From Aurelia coerulea (lineage: Eukaryota > Cnidaria > Scyphozoa > Semaeostomeae > Ulmaridae), in NCBI GenBank assembly GCA_039566865.1, contig CM076949.1:25272501-25336500 (forward strand): a stretch of DNA of 64,000 nucleotides, given 5' to 3'. The position numbers were made by a program, and so were the translations under genes. Position 1 is the first letter of the stretch; each line of letters begins with the position of its first letter. The notes beneath the pieces are model-generated. The model saw only the letters and a list, made by a program, of their open reading frames with translations, did not search any database and was not told the DNA's origin. Below are positions 1-11,960 of the stretch, in pieces.

Positions 1-524
1 AAGTGCACATTAAAATCAGCGTAGTTATCACCAATGGTAACTTGGTAGGATGTGATTCACAATGCTCCATGTTGTTGTAGTTGCAGTTACTATGCTTGAA
101 ATATCGTTGCTATGTTCTCAGACTTGAGATGCTGATGGCCCCAGTCACTGGAGCGACAACGAATTTCGGACCTAACAGCTGACCGATCTTGCGTCGTTTA
201 TCTTACTATTTTTACCGATTTGCAAGGCGTTTTACAAAATAGAATTATTCGAGATACTTTCAACTCGATCGTGCCACGACTTCTCCTTTTCAAGGATCCT
301 AAGGAAAGTACTTGCCCTCTTGTAAGAAAGGCTGTTTGCAAAATGGTACGTCCAATGGTTTATCAAACAAGTAATTGTTTTTTTGACTAAAGCGAAAATA
401 TCAGAAAAAATTATCCTTGTTGGATAGTTAGTCCTCGTTGGAAAATACTCCACTTTCTTGGCTACTTATAACATGCATGAAACTTTACTGTTCCCTTGTG
501 ATTTTCAAAATCAATACATGTTAG
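1..524. other. No gene seen
   Basis: AT-rich sequence with only short, unsupported frames. It ends at the foldback MITE at 525. Confidence 0.5.
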
Positions 525-994
525 ACCAGGGGCGATGGGACGATGCTCGTGAAGGCCTAGTCTGGGCCTAAATGGTGCTTTAACATTGATCGTCCCTATT
601 CCTTGGGATGGCAAATAAAGATTAAAGTGTTGATTACCTGTATAAAATCGTTAAACATGTGGGTTGTATTTTATCTGCGTCTTCGTCTCTGTTCTCTGCA
701 ATATAAAACAGTTTGCAGGCCAAATCGAAGCACAGCAAATTCAAATCGCCATAACGAAATCCTGTTCTGCTGATTGAATTTGCTGTGCTTCGATGTGGCC
801 TGCAAACTGTTTTATATCGCAGAGAACAGAGATGAAGACGCAGATAAAACACAACCTAAATGCATATAAAGATTGAATACAGGTAATCAACACTTTAATT
901 TTTCATTTGTCACCCCAAGGAATTGGGACGATTAATGTACCACTTAGGCCCAGGCTAGGAGGCCCACACGAACATCGTCCCATCGCCCGTGGTT
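525..994. repeat. Foldback MITE, almost fully palindromic
   Basis: The two halves (525-753 and 766-994) are near-complete inverted repeats with a core of only about 12 bp. The ends read ACCAGGGGCGATGGGACG on the left and, reversed, ACCACGGGCGATGGGACG on the right. The flanks are TTAG on the left and TAG on the right, a possible 3-bp duplication. No coding frame. Not seen elsewhere in the window. Confidence 0.85.
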
Positions 995-1388
995 AGATGG
1001 ACAAATGATCAACCATTTCGCAAACAGCCCCAATATCTCAAACTGAGAAATAGGAATGACGTTTCAAGCATTTATCACACCAGAATACAAAGTTTAAACC
1101 TCGATTCATGGCAGAAGTCGTTTGAAGGATAGTTTCATCATTTTAAAACTTTTTGAACTGAAATAGATACACTTTCATTTGTTAAGTAGTTTTACATTAC
1201 TATTATTATCATTATTATTGAACTTATTTGCAATGTTTGATTACTATTCAGATCTATTTGATTTGACATTTTAATTTACTTTTAATTGGCTAAGTAACTA
1301 ATAGATTTCACTCTAACTTTGGTGGATTACTACTCTATATACATGTTTACCTATTTCTATGTCGAATCCTCCCAACTGACATCAACAA

Positions 1389-2173
1389 AGAGCCACAATC
1401 ACCCAGGGTCCTTTGTGGACACGCTACAATTTCAGACTGTCTGAAAATCAGATTTGGTCCAAGCAGAAACCTAGACTGATGATATACTTCAGCGAAAACA
1501 AGGACACATGTAATAAGTCTAAGCAGAAGCCATGGATCCATACTACTTGATAAGTTTTACATTAGTTGAACACTTGGATTCAAGGGCTCAAATCTTTAAA
1601 AAGCTCGGTGTAAAATTCTATTATATTTGGATTGCTTGAAAGGAACTTATGGTACTTTGCTGTAAATCTGCCGTGGACATTTTATGATATCTTTACTTTT
1701 TTCAAAATGGCGGCAATTTGATAATTTTTGAAAAAATTCATGGAAAACTTTAAAAAAATTTAAATCATTGTAAATCCTAAACTAATAGAGGAAACATTAC
1801 ATAACCTTCAAGAAAAACCATAGTTTATGGAGGTCTACAAGATGGTGGCAAGCAGAAATCTGTGGCTTTTGTAGTTTAGGATTTAGAAATTTGGTGACGT
1901 CATAGCCTCAAATTTAATAAATGCCGCCATATTGAAACTAATCAATATATCAATAAATTGCCACGGCAGATTTACAGCAAAAAATCCTAAGTTCCTTCCA
2001 AGCTATTTATTTCAAAGAAAACGGCAATAAAATTTTACACCGACATTTTTAAAGATTTGAGCCCTATGTTTGGATTTATAGTTTCCTTTCCGTTGAGGCC
2101 AAATTTGATTTTCAGACAGTCTGAAATCGCAGCGTGCCCGCAAAGGACCCTGGGTGACAATGGCTCTTTAAAG
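1389..2173. repeat. Inverted-repeat element interrupted by a second foldback
   Basis: The outer arms at 1389-1461 and 2095-2173 are inverted copies sharing CACCCAGGGTCCTTTG and ATTTCAGACTGTCTGAAAAT. Between them lies an independent inverted repeat, about 1575-2075, belonging to the foldback family also found at 9369-9893. The remaining left-arm sequence (1462-1570) has no partner on the right. Confidence 0.75.
1575..2080. mobile_element. Foldback MITE, family F, copy 1
   Basis: The arms pair as CTCAAATCTTTAAAAA with its complement, then GTAAAATTCTATT, AAGGAACTTA and TTTGCTGTAAATCTGCCG with their complements near 1960-2060. The core includes TTGGTGACGTCATAGCC, also present (inverted) in the copy at 9369. 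Part of the composite at 1389-2173. Confidence 0.78.
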
Positions 2174-2729
2174 GGTACCCATTTAACCAGTATGCTTTGC
2201 TCGTGCGCATAGACATCTTTTTAGGTAGAATTCCATGCCTTTGGGCGGGCTTTTAACAATACCACGACTATAGTACATCTGTACAAAGTAAAAAGTAAGT
2301 TAGTTGAAAAGTGGCCTTCAACAGGCAGCCGTCACACAACCAGTGCTATTTCAGATGAATTACTTTTGATGAAATTCCATCATTTCTTGGACTTTCTAGA
2401 ACAAGATTTAACGGTAAACCCAAATAAAATTTGACAGCGAAATCTCAAATGACCTTCACTATTTAGGATGGTATGAACTACTCGAAGTAGGTTCCAGCAT
2501 GCCAAAGAAACTTCTTAAAAATTTGGATGTTAACACTGTTGTGATGTTGAATTTTAGCTGAGGTTGATTTATTTACCTAGCTAGCTTAGCCTAGCTTTGG
2601 CATGATAAATTTGAGGCTACAAACATTTGAGGCCACAAACATTATATGGTATTATGCAATTGCAACCATCAATGAATGTTATTTCCTCTCAATGTACAAG
2701 AAGCAGAGTTTTTCTCAAGCGAACCTCAA

Positions 2730-3300
2730 TTCAAATCCCCGGGGGGGGGGTACTTCATTGTCAACATGATTCGACCTGAATCTGGACTTTGAGAAAAGGA
2801 CCCCTTGGTATGACGGAGTATTCAAAAATTTCGAGCCCATTTGCATGAATATCAGGAAATTTTTGACCCATGTGCATGAATTTGTCGATTTGAAACAAAG
2901 GAAAATTTCAGTTTTTTGGCCTGGATTATCATTATGGGGCCGATTGATAAGAAAATTCTCAAAGAAGTACCCATCTACCAGAATTGTGGTTAAAAACAGA
3001 CCCATATGTAGAGAATTTCGGATGAAAAAACCCATCCATATGAGCGGCACGTCCAGTACAACTTAAAGGGCATATATCACGATAACAGTTGGTTGATACA
3101 ACAAAGAAGCTTGGAGTGGAATTCCATTGTTTCGTGACTTTTAATTTCTGCTTCATGAATTTTTACTGCCGTAAAAATGTAGCCTCGGTCCCGTGCTTTG
3201 CACTAAACAAAAGAGATAATTGTATTACATTAGCCAATCAGGTTCACGATACATGCCCTTTAACAATGAAGTACCCCCCCCCCCCCCGGGTTCAAATCCT
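2730..3300. repeat. MITE with G-run termini, copy 1
   Basis: The ends are TTCAAATCCCCGGGGGG at 2730 and its inverse CCCCCGGGTTCAAATCC at 3300, followed inward by TACTTCATTGT and its complement. The interior is AT-rich with repeated ACCCAT motifs and no credible gene, although short frames run through it. A diverged relative may lie at 56231-56775. Confidence 0.6.
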
Positions 3301-3455
3301 CAGTTCTCTTTCAGTTTTTAAGCCTTTGGCAAAAACTGTCCGTTCTTGCATCAAGATATCATAGGCTCTCCGTTTAGTCAGTTATCCTTGAGACGGTATG
3401 TTCTCATCAACGAGCCCCGGAATGGAATCTGTGACTTTTAATTCAGTCACCATTT

Positions 3456-6400
3456 TTATCCTCTTTTAAAACCTTGATAAGGATCAAAATCTCTTTCCTT
3501 CGGCTTCTCCTTCGTTGGTTTTTCCAATGCGTTCTTGTGTTTTCGATAAGCAAGATCTTTTAGCAATGATATCTTGTATTTAAGTCTGTTTACAATAGCT
3601 TTCAAGTCATCACCATTCTTCGATTGCTTTTTATTTACAGAGTCACTTTTCTCCTTTTCAGTTGTTCCTAAAGCCTCATTCTTAAGTCCGTTCTTGTTTG
3701 CATCCTTCAATACATTCAAATCTTCTTTCTGGCCAGGATTATTCGTGTTTTTATTTCCATCAAAATCCTTGGTGTATTTCTGCCTTAAATCATGCCATGT
3801 CAGTTTAAGCAGTTCTTTGCCTTTCTCCTTTGTTGTGTTTTTAAGAAAATTGTTCAAAATAGTATCAAATTGTTTGACAGTTTTTACAGTTTCCTCGGCA
3901 CTTAATTGACTGTTATCAGTTGTCTGTGAGTCGTTGCTCAAGTTGGCAGTCTCTTGCTGACCATTATCAATTTCCTTTGGTTTCTGTGCTTGTGAATTTT
4001 CTGTCAATTTCTCCTGTGTATCTGAAGTTTTACTGTCTTCCGTATTGCCTGAAAATTTCGTTTCGGAATCGGGATTTTTACTTTCTCCCTTATTTTCCAG
4101 CACCTTTCCATCTGAATAAGAATTCCTGTTTTCCTCTCTCTCAGCAAACGTTTTTCCTTTTTGTTTCCCATCCCCATCGTCACCTTTCTGATCCTTATTT
4201 TTTTCTTGTACATCTTCAGGCTCCGTTTTTTCATTAACTTTATTTGGATCTATGATGTTGTTGGATGTTTTCTCTTCTTTTTCTTTCTCTCCTTGGTCAC
4301 TATTGTCAGCAACATTTCCATTCTGTGTCCATTTCGATGAATCGAATCGCGTTTCTTTTGATGCTTTGTTTTCTTCCTTATCAGCAACGCTAGGCCTTTC
4401 CTTTTCGCTCTTTTCTTCCTGGCCCAAGGCAGATGCAATTTTCTTGCCTTTTTCAGATGGCTTGCCTTCTTCACTCTTCTCTTCTTCCCCTTTAGCCAAT
4501 GCACTTTCTTTGCCTTCTGAAGCACCAAACCCTTCACCTTCCTTTGCAACCATCTTCGTTCCTTTCCCCTCGTCCTGATTTCTGTCTGCTTTATTTTCCT
4601 CACTTTTCGTCTCTTTGGGTTTCTTTCGTTGCAAATTTTTCTCTTCTGATTCTCCTTCGTTGAAATTTTCAGATGCCTCAGGTTTCGTCTCATTCACCAC
4701 TGTGGTATCATTCGATGCAACTGGGCTAAATTCTTGTTTATTCTCATCGGAATCATTCAACGTTTCATTTTTCGCGTCATTATCTTTGTTTACGTTCAAA
4801 ACATCAGTATCCTCAGCGTCTACAAAAAATTAAGACAGATTAGAATAAGAGGAACGGACAATTTCTACCTGTATCATTCAAACAAAAGTATATTGAACTT
4901 ATGTGCCAATCTGACCCGTGTTGCAGGCGCTAACTTGAGTTTACCAAAATACACTCATTTTTTGTGAAAGAAATTAAGGTCCGGGACTGGTAGATAGTTT
5001 CTTAAATTTTAGGATACTTTTGCTGCCAAATTTCTAATAAGTTTCTTATATTCCCAATGCCGTTTGTGTAGAGGTGATTTATTTTGTTAGAAGGGCTCCC
5101 AAATTATTTGGTAATTAGTCACATAATTCGCACTCAAAACAATGCAAAACAGTTGCTATTACCGCACAGTGTCACAACATTTTTGAGTGATTGGGGAAAA
5201 TCAAAGCTGCAAATTACAAAAGTTTCTGAGCTTTTTCAATCCAGGGAGCGCGGTTTCTTAAATTTCGAAAAATCGAGCCTGGTGTTTTTTACAGGCTGTT
5301 TCTTGCCGTTTCTGATGAAAAATGAGGGAATTTATTTTCTGTCCAGATTCAATTTTTGTTGCGAAATCATCGCACACTGCAAATGCTTTTGTAAATGCGT
5401 TCGCAACATCCTTTGTCATCATAAACAATAACAACAATGATTTGCAACATGAAACAATAGTTATTGAAGTCCCCAATGAATTCAGTCATTGATTGTACAT
5501 TTCACACATTTTACGAACTTGATTTTTTGGAATCGATTTCTACAAGGTCGAGTGCTTCCTTCTCGCACTGTCATGTCAAGTAAGACTTCGCAGAAAGTAA
5601 AATCAGATGTTAAAAGATTGTCCAAGACAAAATCTGGTAAGTTCAACATTTCATGACTATATAATACTGTTTCAATTGCAAGGTGGAAAGAAATTCGACG
5701 GCATCTGCCATGATGAAATTATTTGCCTTTTCACCTCTTGACGGCGAAAGCACGTGCGAACACATGTACAAAATTAATGCCAGCCTTCGCAAAACAGAGA
5801 AGGCAAAACTTGGTGAATTAGTAACGTTTGCAACACTTGCGTGGATTCGTAAGCATGGCGTTGTGAACTTTTTTTGCGGAGATGCCGTAGACCGGAGATG
5901 TCGGTCAAAATTTGAAAGGTTGCGATTTCATTTGCGGACGTTTACAGCCACGTGCTTTCCCTGGGGTACATAACATATTGAAGGTACGGGTATATGCCGT
6001 CTATATGGGTGGGTTTTTGGGGCGAAACCTCTTAAGAAGGGTCATTTTGCTGCAGATTTTCCACAACCATCGGTTGGTTTGGCGGCATCGGCATGAATTA
6101 TATAACGAAGGCAGTTTTCCTCCTAAATGCACCATAAAAATAGGTACTAAAAGGCACATTTTGGGAATTTGAAATGGGTAGCTTTCTGAAAACCAGCGGC
6201 AGACGCAGACCCCCGTCCATCAACGAGTCGTGTACCCCCGGAAAAACAGTTATGAAATGTTACCTTCTGTGATTTCTTGCGAATCATCATCCAAATCAAA
6301 CGATTCACTTCTGTCTGGGGTTCCTTTGTCAATCACCATGACGGTTTTGTTTTCTTTCAACGCACTTTGATCTAAAATTTCTTTCGTTTCATTTTCTTGG

Positions 6401-9400
6401 GTCAATTTCTGAGCCACAGCTTTTCCATCTTTTACACCAGGCTTCGCTACGTTCTCTTGAGTGTTTTTTAATCCTTGTGCCTTCCCGTCTTTTGTGCCAT
6501 CGAAACTGGCCTTTTCTCGTTCCACCTCCGCACCAACTTTTGATGATTTGCCCTCTTTTACACCACTATCACTTGACGTCTCATTTGTGCCAGATAGCTT
6601 TGGTACTATTAGATTTCCATCTTTATCTTTGTCCCCTGGTTTTGGCACTTTAGCTCCGCAATTGGGACAAACCTTTGCCGCTTTCAAATTCTTATCTTTA
6701 GCTTTTACCGTCTCTCCTGGGACTTTCCCATTTTCGTCTTCTTTGAAACCACTCTCATTCGATTTTTCTTTTGTCCCTGATAGTTTTGGAACAATTAAAT
6801 TCCCATCTTCGTCTTTGTCACCAGGTTTTGGCACTTTTGTTCCACAAGTAGGGCACACCTTGCTTCCCTTTAAATCAGTTTTTTCTTTAGATTTCACAGT
6901 TTCCTCTTTAGCCTTTGCATTTTCATCATCCTTGAAACCAGCCTTCGCTGAAGTTTCTTTTGTCCCTGATAATTTTGGCACAATCAAATTCCCATCTTCT
7001 TCCTTATCCCCTGGTTTTGGCACTTTTGATCCACAATCGGGACAAATTTTTCCCTCCTTCGCTTTTACCTCTTTATCTTCCATGGCTTTCATTGTTTCTC
7101 CGGCAATCCTTCCATTTTCTTTTCCCTTAAAACCATTTTCGCTAGATGTCTCATTGCTTTCAGATATCTTTGGTACAATCAAATTCCCATTTTCATCTTT
7201 CTCTCCTGGTTTTGGAACTTTTGCTCCACATGTTGGACAAACCTTTTTTCCATTCAATCCTACTTTTCCGTTCTCTTTGTCTTTAACACTTTGTTTATTA
7301 ATCTCGCCACTAGAACTCGCTCCCTTCTCTTCTTTAAAACTACTCGTTGTTGAACTTTCATTTGCACCAGAAAGCTTTGGCACAATCAACTTCCCATCGT
7401 CATCTTTCTCTCCTGGTTTTGGCACTTTTGTTCCACAGTTGGAGCACAACTTTTTGTCTTTTGCCTTTTCGTCTAGCTTTCCTGCTTTCTCAGTCTTTGA
7501 TTCAGATTTTAACTTGCTTAATTTTTTATCTTTCACTGCAGCCAAATTTTGCAAAACATTGATTTGCAGATTCGTTACTTTTTCCTCTAACTGTTTAGCT
7601 GCATCTTTAATCTTCGTTGGATCAGTTTTAGACGAGCCATCTTGTATCATTTTCGCAAGATCATACGCCCCCTTTTCTAATTCAACCATTTTATCAGCAT
7701 CTGTTCCTTTCCAATCTTTCGTCGTTTCGTTTTTAGTTGTTACGTTCGTGCGAACATTGGTATCGACCGTCCTATTGACTTTAGGGAACTTGAACAAATT
7801 GTCCCACTTCTGGTTGAAATTGATAATATTCTTGTCGCTCTCTGTGTCCCTAGTATCGGCACTGCTTAAAACCCCACTTTCATTCCCTTTACTTCTCATT
7901 TTATCCCTCCATCCAGATTTGATGGGGTTGTTTCCACCCCTTGATTGATCTGGGGTATCATGTCTCTGAGATGGGCCTTCGCTGCTCGCTTTGTCGGCAG
8001 CCAAGTCTTCGCCTGGTTTCATCACTAAATCAACATAATCTTCAGTTGACTGTATATCAGCGCTAGAACGAGTGGCCATTATGTCTAGTTTTCCAGATTT
8101 ATGGTCAACCTGTGAAATAGATTTGAAATATGACTGGAATTATGTTAGCTCAAAAGCTATATAGGGTATACTGGGAGTAAAATGGGTAAGTTTGGGGTAA
8201 AAAGGGCAGTGCAAAACATTTTGATAAATTTTGATAAAATCTTCGTTCACAATTTTCCTCTAGCTACAACAACTTCTCAAACTAGCCTCATTGACACAGT
8301 AAATGCTAATTTATCAGTTCATGATCTACTGTTTTTGGCAATCAATACTACTCATTTCACCCCCAGCCTAACCACTTAACCCCTGCAGACACTATAAGGT
8401 TTCTTCGTTTGCATAAAAATAAATTTCACATTTTATCATAATTCATCGAGGACTGCGAATATTTCTGAACCAAGAGGATTACAAGAGGGAACTATTAAAA
8501 CAAAATCACATTAAACAAACTATCAAACAAAAGTTGTAATACACTTTCTGTTTAAAAACCTTGCAACGAAAATTGAAACTATTCCGTAACTTCGAACTGA
8601 CCGCTGAGGTACCAATTCTGTAAACAATAGACTTAGCAGACAAAGGAAATTCTCGCAAAATGGTAGGTTTGGAAGGCCTTCTGGACCTCCTGCTCCAAAA
8701 GGCAGAATATTCGGCAAACTGCGGAGAGATTTTTGTTGTCATTTATGAATCGCCATGGTGAATTAGAGTTCTACCGTTATAGGATTTGTCTGTTTGATTC
8801 GAAGATGTTTCCGTCTCTGCGGAATGTGCTGTTTTCACAATTTGGTAGGTTTGGAATGATCAACATCAAACACACCCTTAATGTTTTCTGGAAGAAGCTA
8901 CTACAGTTTTTTACAAGCGGTTTCTTATAAAGATGAAACAATAAGTATACTTCTACTCGCAAAGCAATAGGCATAAACCTCATGTCTTGGCTTTGAACTA
9001 TTAATGTTTCATGATTCGCTCAGGAGACAAGATGTTAGAAATATTCATGGAGATGAGAGTGATCCAGGTTATAGCAGCATGAGTTGCACGATGGTCTTTG
9101 TTTTATTCAAGTTGATAATTCGTAGTCATTTGAAGTCTTAAATTTGAAAGTCAACTTCTTCTTGTGACGAGTACTTTCAACGAGATACGCTCATTTTTTA
9201 TAAGAAACCATTTTTAAGAAACGGCAAGCTCGATTTGTGGAAAGTTAAGAAATAGTGCTACCTGGATTAAAAAAGCCAAGAAACCTTTGCCATGTGCAGT
9301 TGTGATTCTCCCTTTCCAGGTCAATCAAAAATGTTTCGACACTGTATAGTATAGCAAATGTCATGACAAGCATAGCTTCCAAATCTTTAACTCGGTGTAA

Positions 9401-10427
9401 AAAGGTGGGTGTAAAATTCTTTGATCTATTTCTTCTGATTGAGTGGCTTGAAACAAACTTTAGTTACTTATCTTTAATTCTACCGTTGGACTTTTCAAAA
9501 ATGTTGAATATTTTTTAAAATTTCAGCGTATGTTGTATTTCAGCTCATTTGAGGCTGTGACGTCATCAAATTTCTAAATCATAAACCAGAAAAATGACAG
9601 ACTTTTGCTTGATACCATATTGTAGACATCCGTAAACTATGGGTTTCTTCGAAATTATTTCATGTTGCTTCAAACAGTTTAGAAATTACGATGATTTTAA
9701 GTTTTTTTGAAAAATTTTCTTGAATTCTTGAAAAAGTAGAAAAACTCTCTGATTCTGAAAATATTGAAGATTTCAGAAAAGTCCAACGGTAGAATTATAG
9801 AGAAATAGCTTAAGTTTCTTTGAAGTCATTCAGTTCAAAGAAATAAGAAACTGAATTTTACACCAGCCTTTTTAAAGATTTGGAACCTATGCTGTCATGA
9901 CATCGTTTTGAGTGTGAATTATGTTACTGTACTAATTGCCTTAACACCCTACAAAGTAATTCAGAAGCCCTGCTGACAAAAATAAATCAAGTCTATGCTT
10001 ACAGCATTGAAGATTGGCAGAAAGAAGAATAGATCTTTTGATTTAGGTAGCTAGAGTTTAAGTACTCCGAAAATTGAAGACTAACAACGGCTGCTCTTCC
10101 GTTCTAATAGATGGCGCCAGAGTTGTTACACTTCTAAATCAAAATGTTCTTGGATCGGCACTATTAAATGCCACTAATTTCTTGAAACTTCATTGCTTTT
10201 GTGTTTTGTTTATTCAAAAATGATTTGTCGAAGCTTCGACAATGTTTACCGATCGATTTAGAGACAGTAAACAAATCCAAATCGTAAACAATTTAAAAAC
10301 AAAACAAAATTATACAAACCTGAAAATGAGGATTTCCTTTGTTATCTTGCGCAACACAAAATCCAACAACTAAACATACCAGTAAACATATAACCAAACG
10401 AGATTTTGTTTTCAAGAAGACAATCAT
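3456..10427 (-). CDS. Secreted Lys/Glu-rich protein with five Cys-knuckle repeats (unknown family)
   Basis: Three exons: 10320-10427, 6264-8109 and 3456-4819. Phases match (0, then 1) and give 1105 residues ending in TAA at 3456-3458. Exon 1 encodes a clear signal peptide: basic start, then hydrophobic LVICLLVCLVVGFCVAQ, with cleavage likely near residue 26. Exon 2 has a charged N-terminal part, a helical, probably coiled-coil stretch (about residues 165-235), then five tandem modules (about 255-590) of 62-69 residues. Each module begins with a variant of CPTCGAKVPKPGDKDEDG and continues NLIVPKLSG before a Lys/Glu/Ser linker. Exon 3 is almost wholly charged and probably disordered, with a short helical part near LNNFLKNTTKEKGKELLKLTW, and ends FDPYQGFKRG. 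Each module carries one C-x-x-C pair, so metal binding would need two modules; that is inference. I do not recognise the family. It lies in tandem with another repetitive secretory-pathway gene. The exon junctions are read by eye and need a transcript. Confidence 0.66.
4950..5335 (-). mobile_element. MITE family H, copy 1
   Basis: Read on the minus strand it matches the element at 31091-31463 along most of its length: terminal CTCATTTTTCATCAGAAAC, an internal GACACTGTGCGGTAATAGCAA, GTTTTGAGTGCGAATTATG, and the other end TTTCACAAAAAATGAGTG. It lies in the intron of the Cys-knuckle gene between 6264 and 4819. It is an uninterrupted (empty-site) copy compared with the one at 9188. Confidence 0.65.
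8165..8385 (+). repeat. Dispersed repeat family R, copy 1
   Basis: Starts GGGTATACTGGGAGTAAAA and contains TTTGGGGTAAAA, CACAATTTTCCTC, CTCAAACTAGCCTCATTGAC and a GTAAATGCTAATTTATCAG block. The same order of blocks is found reversed at 19660-19960. The ends carry GGGTRAAA-type motifs on one side and CACCCCCAGCC on the other, a weak terminal inverted repeat. Intronic, about 60 bp upstream of exon 2 of the Cys-knuckle gene. Confidence 0.55.
9188..10010 (+). mobile_element. MITE family H, copy 2, split by a foldback
   Basis: The left part (9188-9359) begins CTCATTTTTTATAAGAAACC and runs to CACTGTATAGTATAGCAAA. The right part resumes after 9902 with CGTTTTGAGTGTGAATTATG, colinear with the uninterrupted copies at 4950 and 31091. 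The foldback at 9369-9893 sits exactly at the join. The far right end is uncertain. Intron 1 of the Cys-knuckle gene. Confidence 0.65.
9369..9893. mobile_element. Foldback MITE, family F, copy 2, with 9-bp target duplication
   Basis: It is 525 bp long. The ends are AGCATAGCTTCCAAATC and, reversed, AGCATAGGTTCCAAATC. Long terminal inverted repeats of over 100 bp flank a core with GTGACGTCATC. GTCATGACA directly flanks both ends (9360-9368 and 9894-9902). A 9-bp duplication with long inverted repeats is the signature of Mutator-like (MULE) non-autonomous elements. It interrupts a family H element. Confidence 0.88.
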
Positions 10428-10944
10428 ATTGAACACTTTCAAGTTAGTAATATGGCAATTTATTCACATTTTGCATTCATTTGATGTCTGCAAAACAGGC
10501 CTATCTATTAACCTGTTGGTTAGGCCTACCTCAGAATTAACGGGTATTTGTTTACATGCATCAATGATCATGGACAAAAGGTACTTCTCGTCCAAAAAAT
10601 CATTCTAACGAGAAGGCCCATAGAGTATTGTCAAAAATGATTCGGATTAACTGCAAATTTTGAGGCACAAGCATGACTTCTCTCTCTCGAGAGAGAGAGC
10701 ATGATTGTCACTCGTGTCGCAAATAAAATATGTTGAAGTAAATTTCTCTTGCATGAAAACACTGATTATCTGTGACATCAACAAGTCCATAAAGATAAGA
10801 AAATGCTTCAATAGATAACCTTTTAGATATCTAATCAACAAGCTGCATGCAGTCAGGGTCGAAAATATAATCTTTTGAGAACCCGTAAAAATCTTGCGGT
10901 TAATTGAAGAGGCATTGTGTCAAAGTTCTACATCTGGATCTCGG

Positions 10945-11400
10945 CAGGTGAGTGTAAAATTCTATGACCTATTTCTTTTAGTTGAATGGCTTGAAAGAAA
11001 CTTTAGCTACTTATCTATAATCCTACCGTTTGCCTTTTCAGATATCTTCACCTTTTCTCGAAATTGCAGCGTATTTAACATTTCAACTCATCTGAGGATA
11101 TGAAGTCATCAACTTTCTCAGTAGAGTGACAGATATTTGCTTGATACCATATTGCAGACATCCATAAACTAATTTTTCTTGATAATTACTTCATGTTTCA
11201 TCAAAAAGTTTAGAAACTACGATGGTCCCAAGTTTTTTGCAAAAATGTTTCTTGAATTCTCAAAAAAAGAAAAGAAAAACACTCTAATTCTGAAAATATT
11301 CAAGATTCAGAAATGTCAACGGTAGAATTATGACGAAATAGCTAAAATTTCTTTGAAGCCATTCAGTTAAAAGAAATGGAACATAGGATTTTACACAAAT
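10945..11400. mobile_element. Foldback MITE, family F, copy 3
   Basis: The arms at about 10950-11040 and 11318-11397 are inverted copies (GTGTAAAATTCTATGAC and GAAACTTTAGCTACTTATC with their complements). The core shares GATACCATATTGYAGACATC and CTTGAATTCT with the copy at 9369-9893. The ends are degraded, and no target duplication was found. It lies between the two repetitive secretory-pathway genes. Confidence 0.75.
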
Positions 11401-11781
11401 CCTATGGAAGCTGTTCTCTATATCTCCAGACCTTGCCTGATGTTTTAAATTAATTAAAGTCATTTGCAAAATTCTACCAAAAGAAATTTTCAAGAAAAAG
11501 TAATGATTTTTCAAAATTTGCAATGTTTGCAATACTTACGTATAAAAATACAAATACATACAAATCAACAATAAATAAATAATACAGGATTTACAAATCT
11601 TTATTTACAAGCAATCTCTTAGTTATTCAAGGTTTTTGTTCATAAAATTGAGCTTAAATCATCTTTCAAAAACAGAACCGTTTTTCCAACTTTCATCTAG
11701 CGTCAAATAATTACGATACCGTACATAACAACTGAGGATGAGTTAACACGAAGTGGTAAAATTTTAATCTGTTATCTGTTC

Positions 11782-11960
11782 TTAAAGGGAATCTACATAG
11801 TTAAAAGCTGGCCCGGGCCAGGTCAAAAATATATTCTATTATACTCGACCACTTTGACGCATCCGGTCTCATTGTGTTGCTAAAGAAACAATCGGCTTGT
11901 GGGCGTTTCTTCAGCCTATTTATAGCGGCTACGAGATATAGCTATGTCTATTCCCTTTAA
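11782..11960. repeat. Short MITE, TTAAAGGGAAT termini
   Basis: The ends are TTAAAGGGAATCTAC and, reversed, TTAAAGGGAATAGAC. The interior includes AGAAACAATCGG and TATTTATAGC and resembles the element at 60792-60968 (TTTAAAGTGAATAACC ends, TGTTTCTTTG, CTATTTATAGAC, GCTATATCTC). Same superfamily, diverged. Confidence 0.55.

Noticed and set aside
2715..3364. Overlapping frames of 73-111 codons
   Set aside because: All lie inside the G-run MITE and overlap on both strands.
5573..5973. Two-exon gene on the plus strand starting MSSKTSQKVKSDVK
   Set aside because: The first exon looks plausible, but joining it at the available donor and acceptor gives a stop after 18 codons, and the longer frame at 5683 is in the wrong phase.
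6461..7948. 495-codon frame on the plus strand
   Set aside because: It is the exact antisense of the Cys-knuckle exon; the repeats, splice phases and signal peptide all belong to the minus strand.
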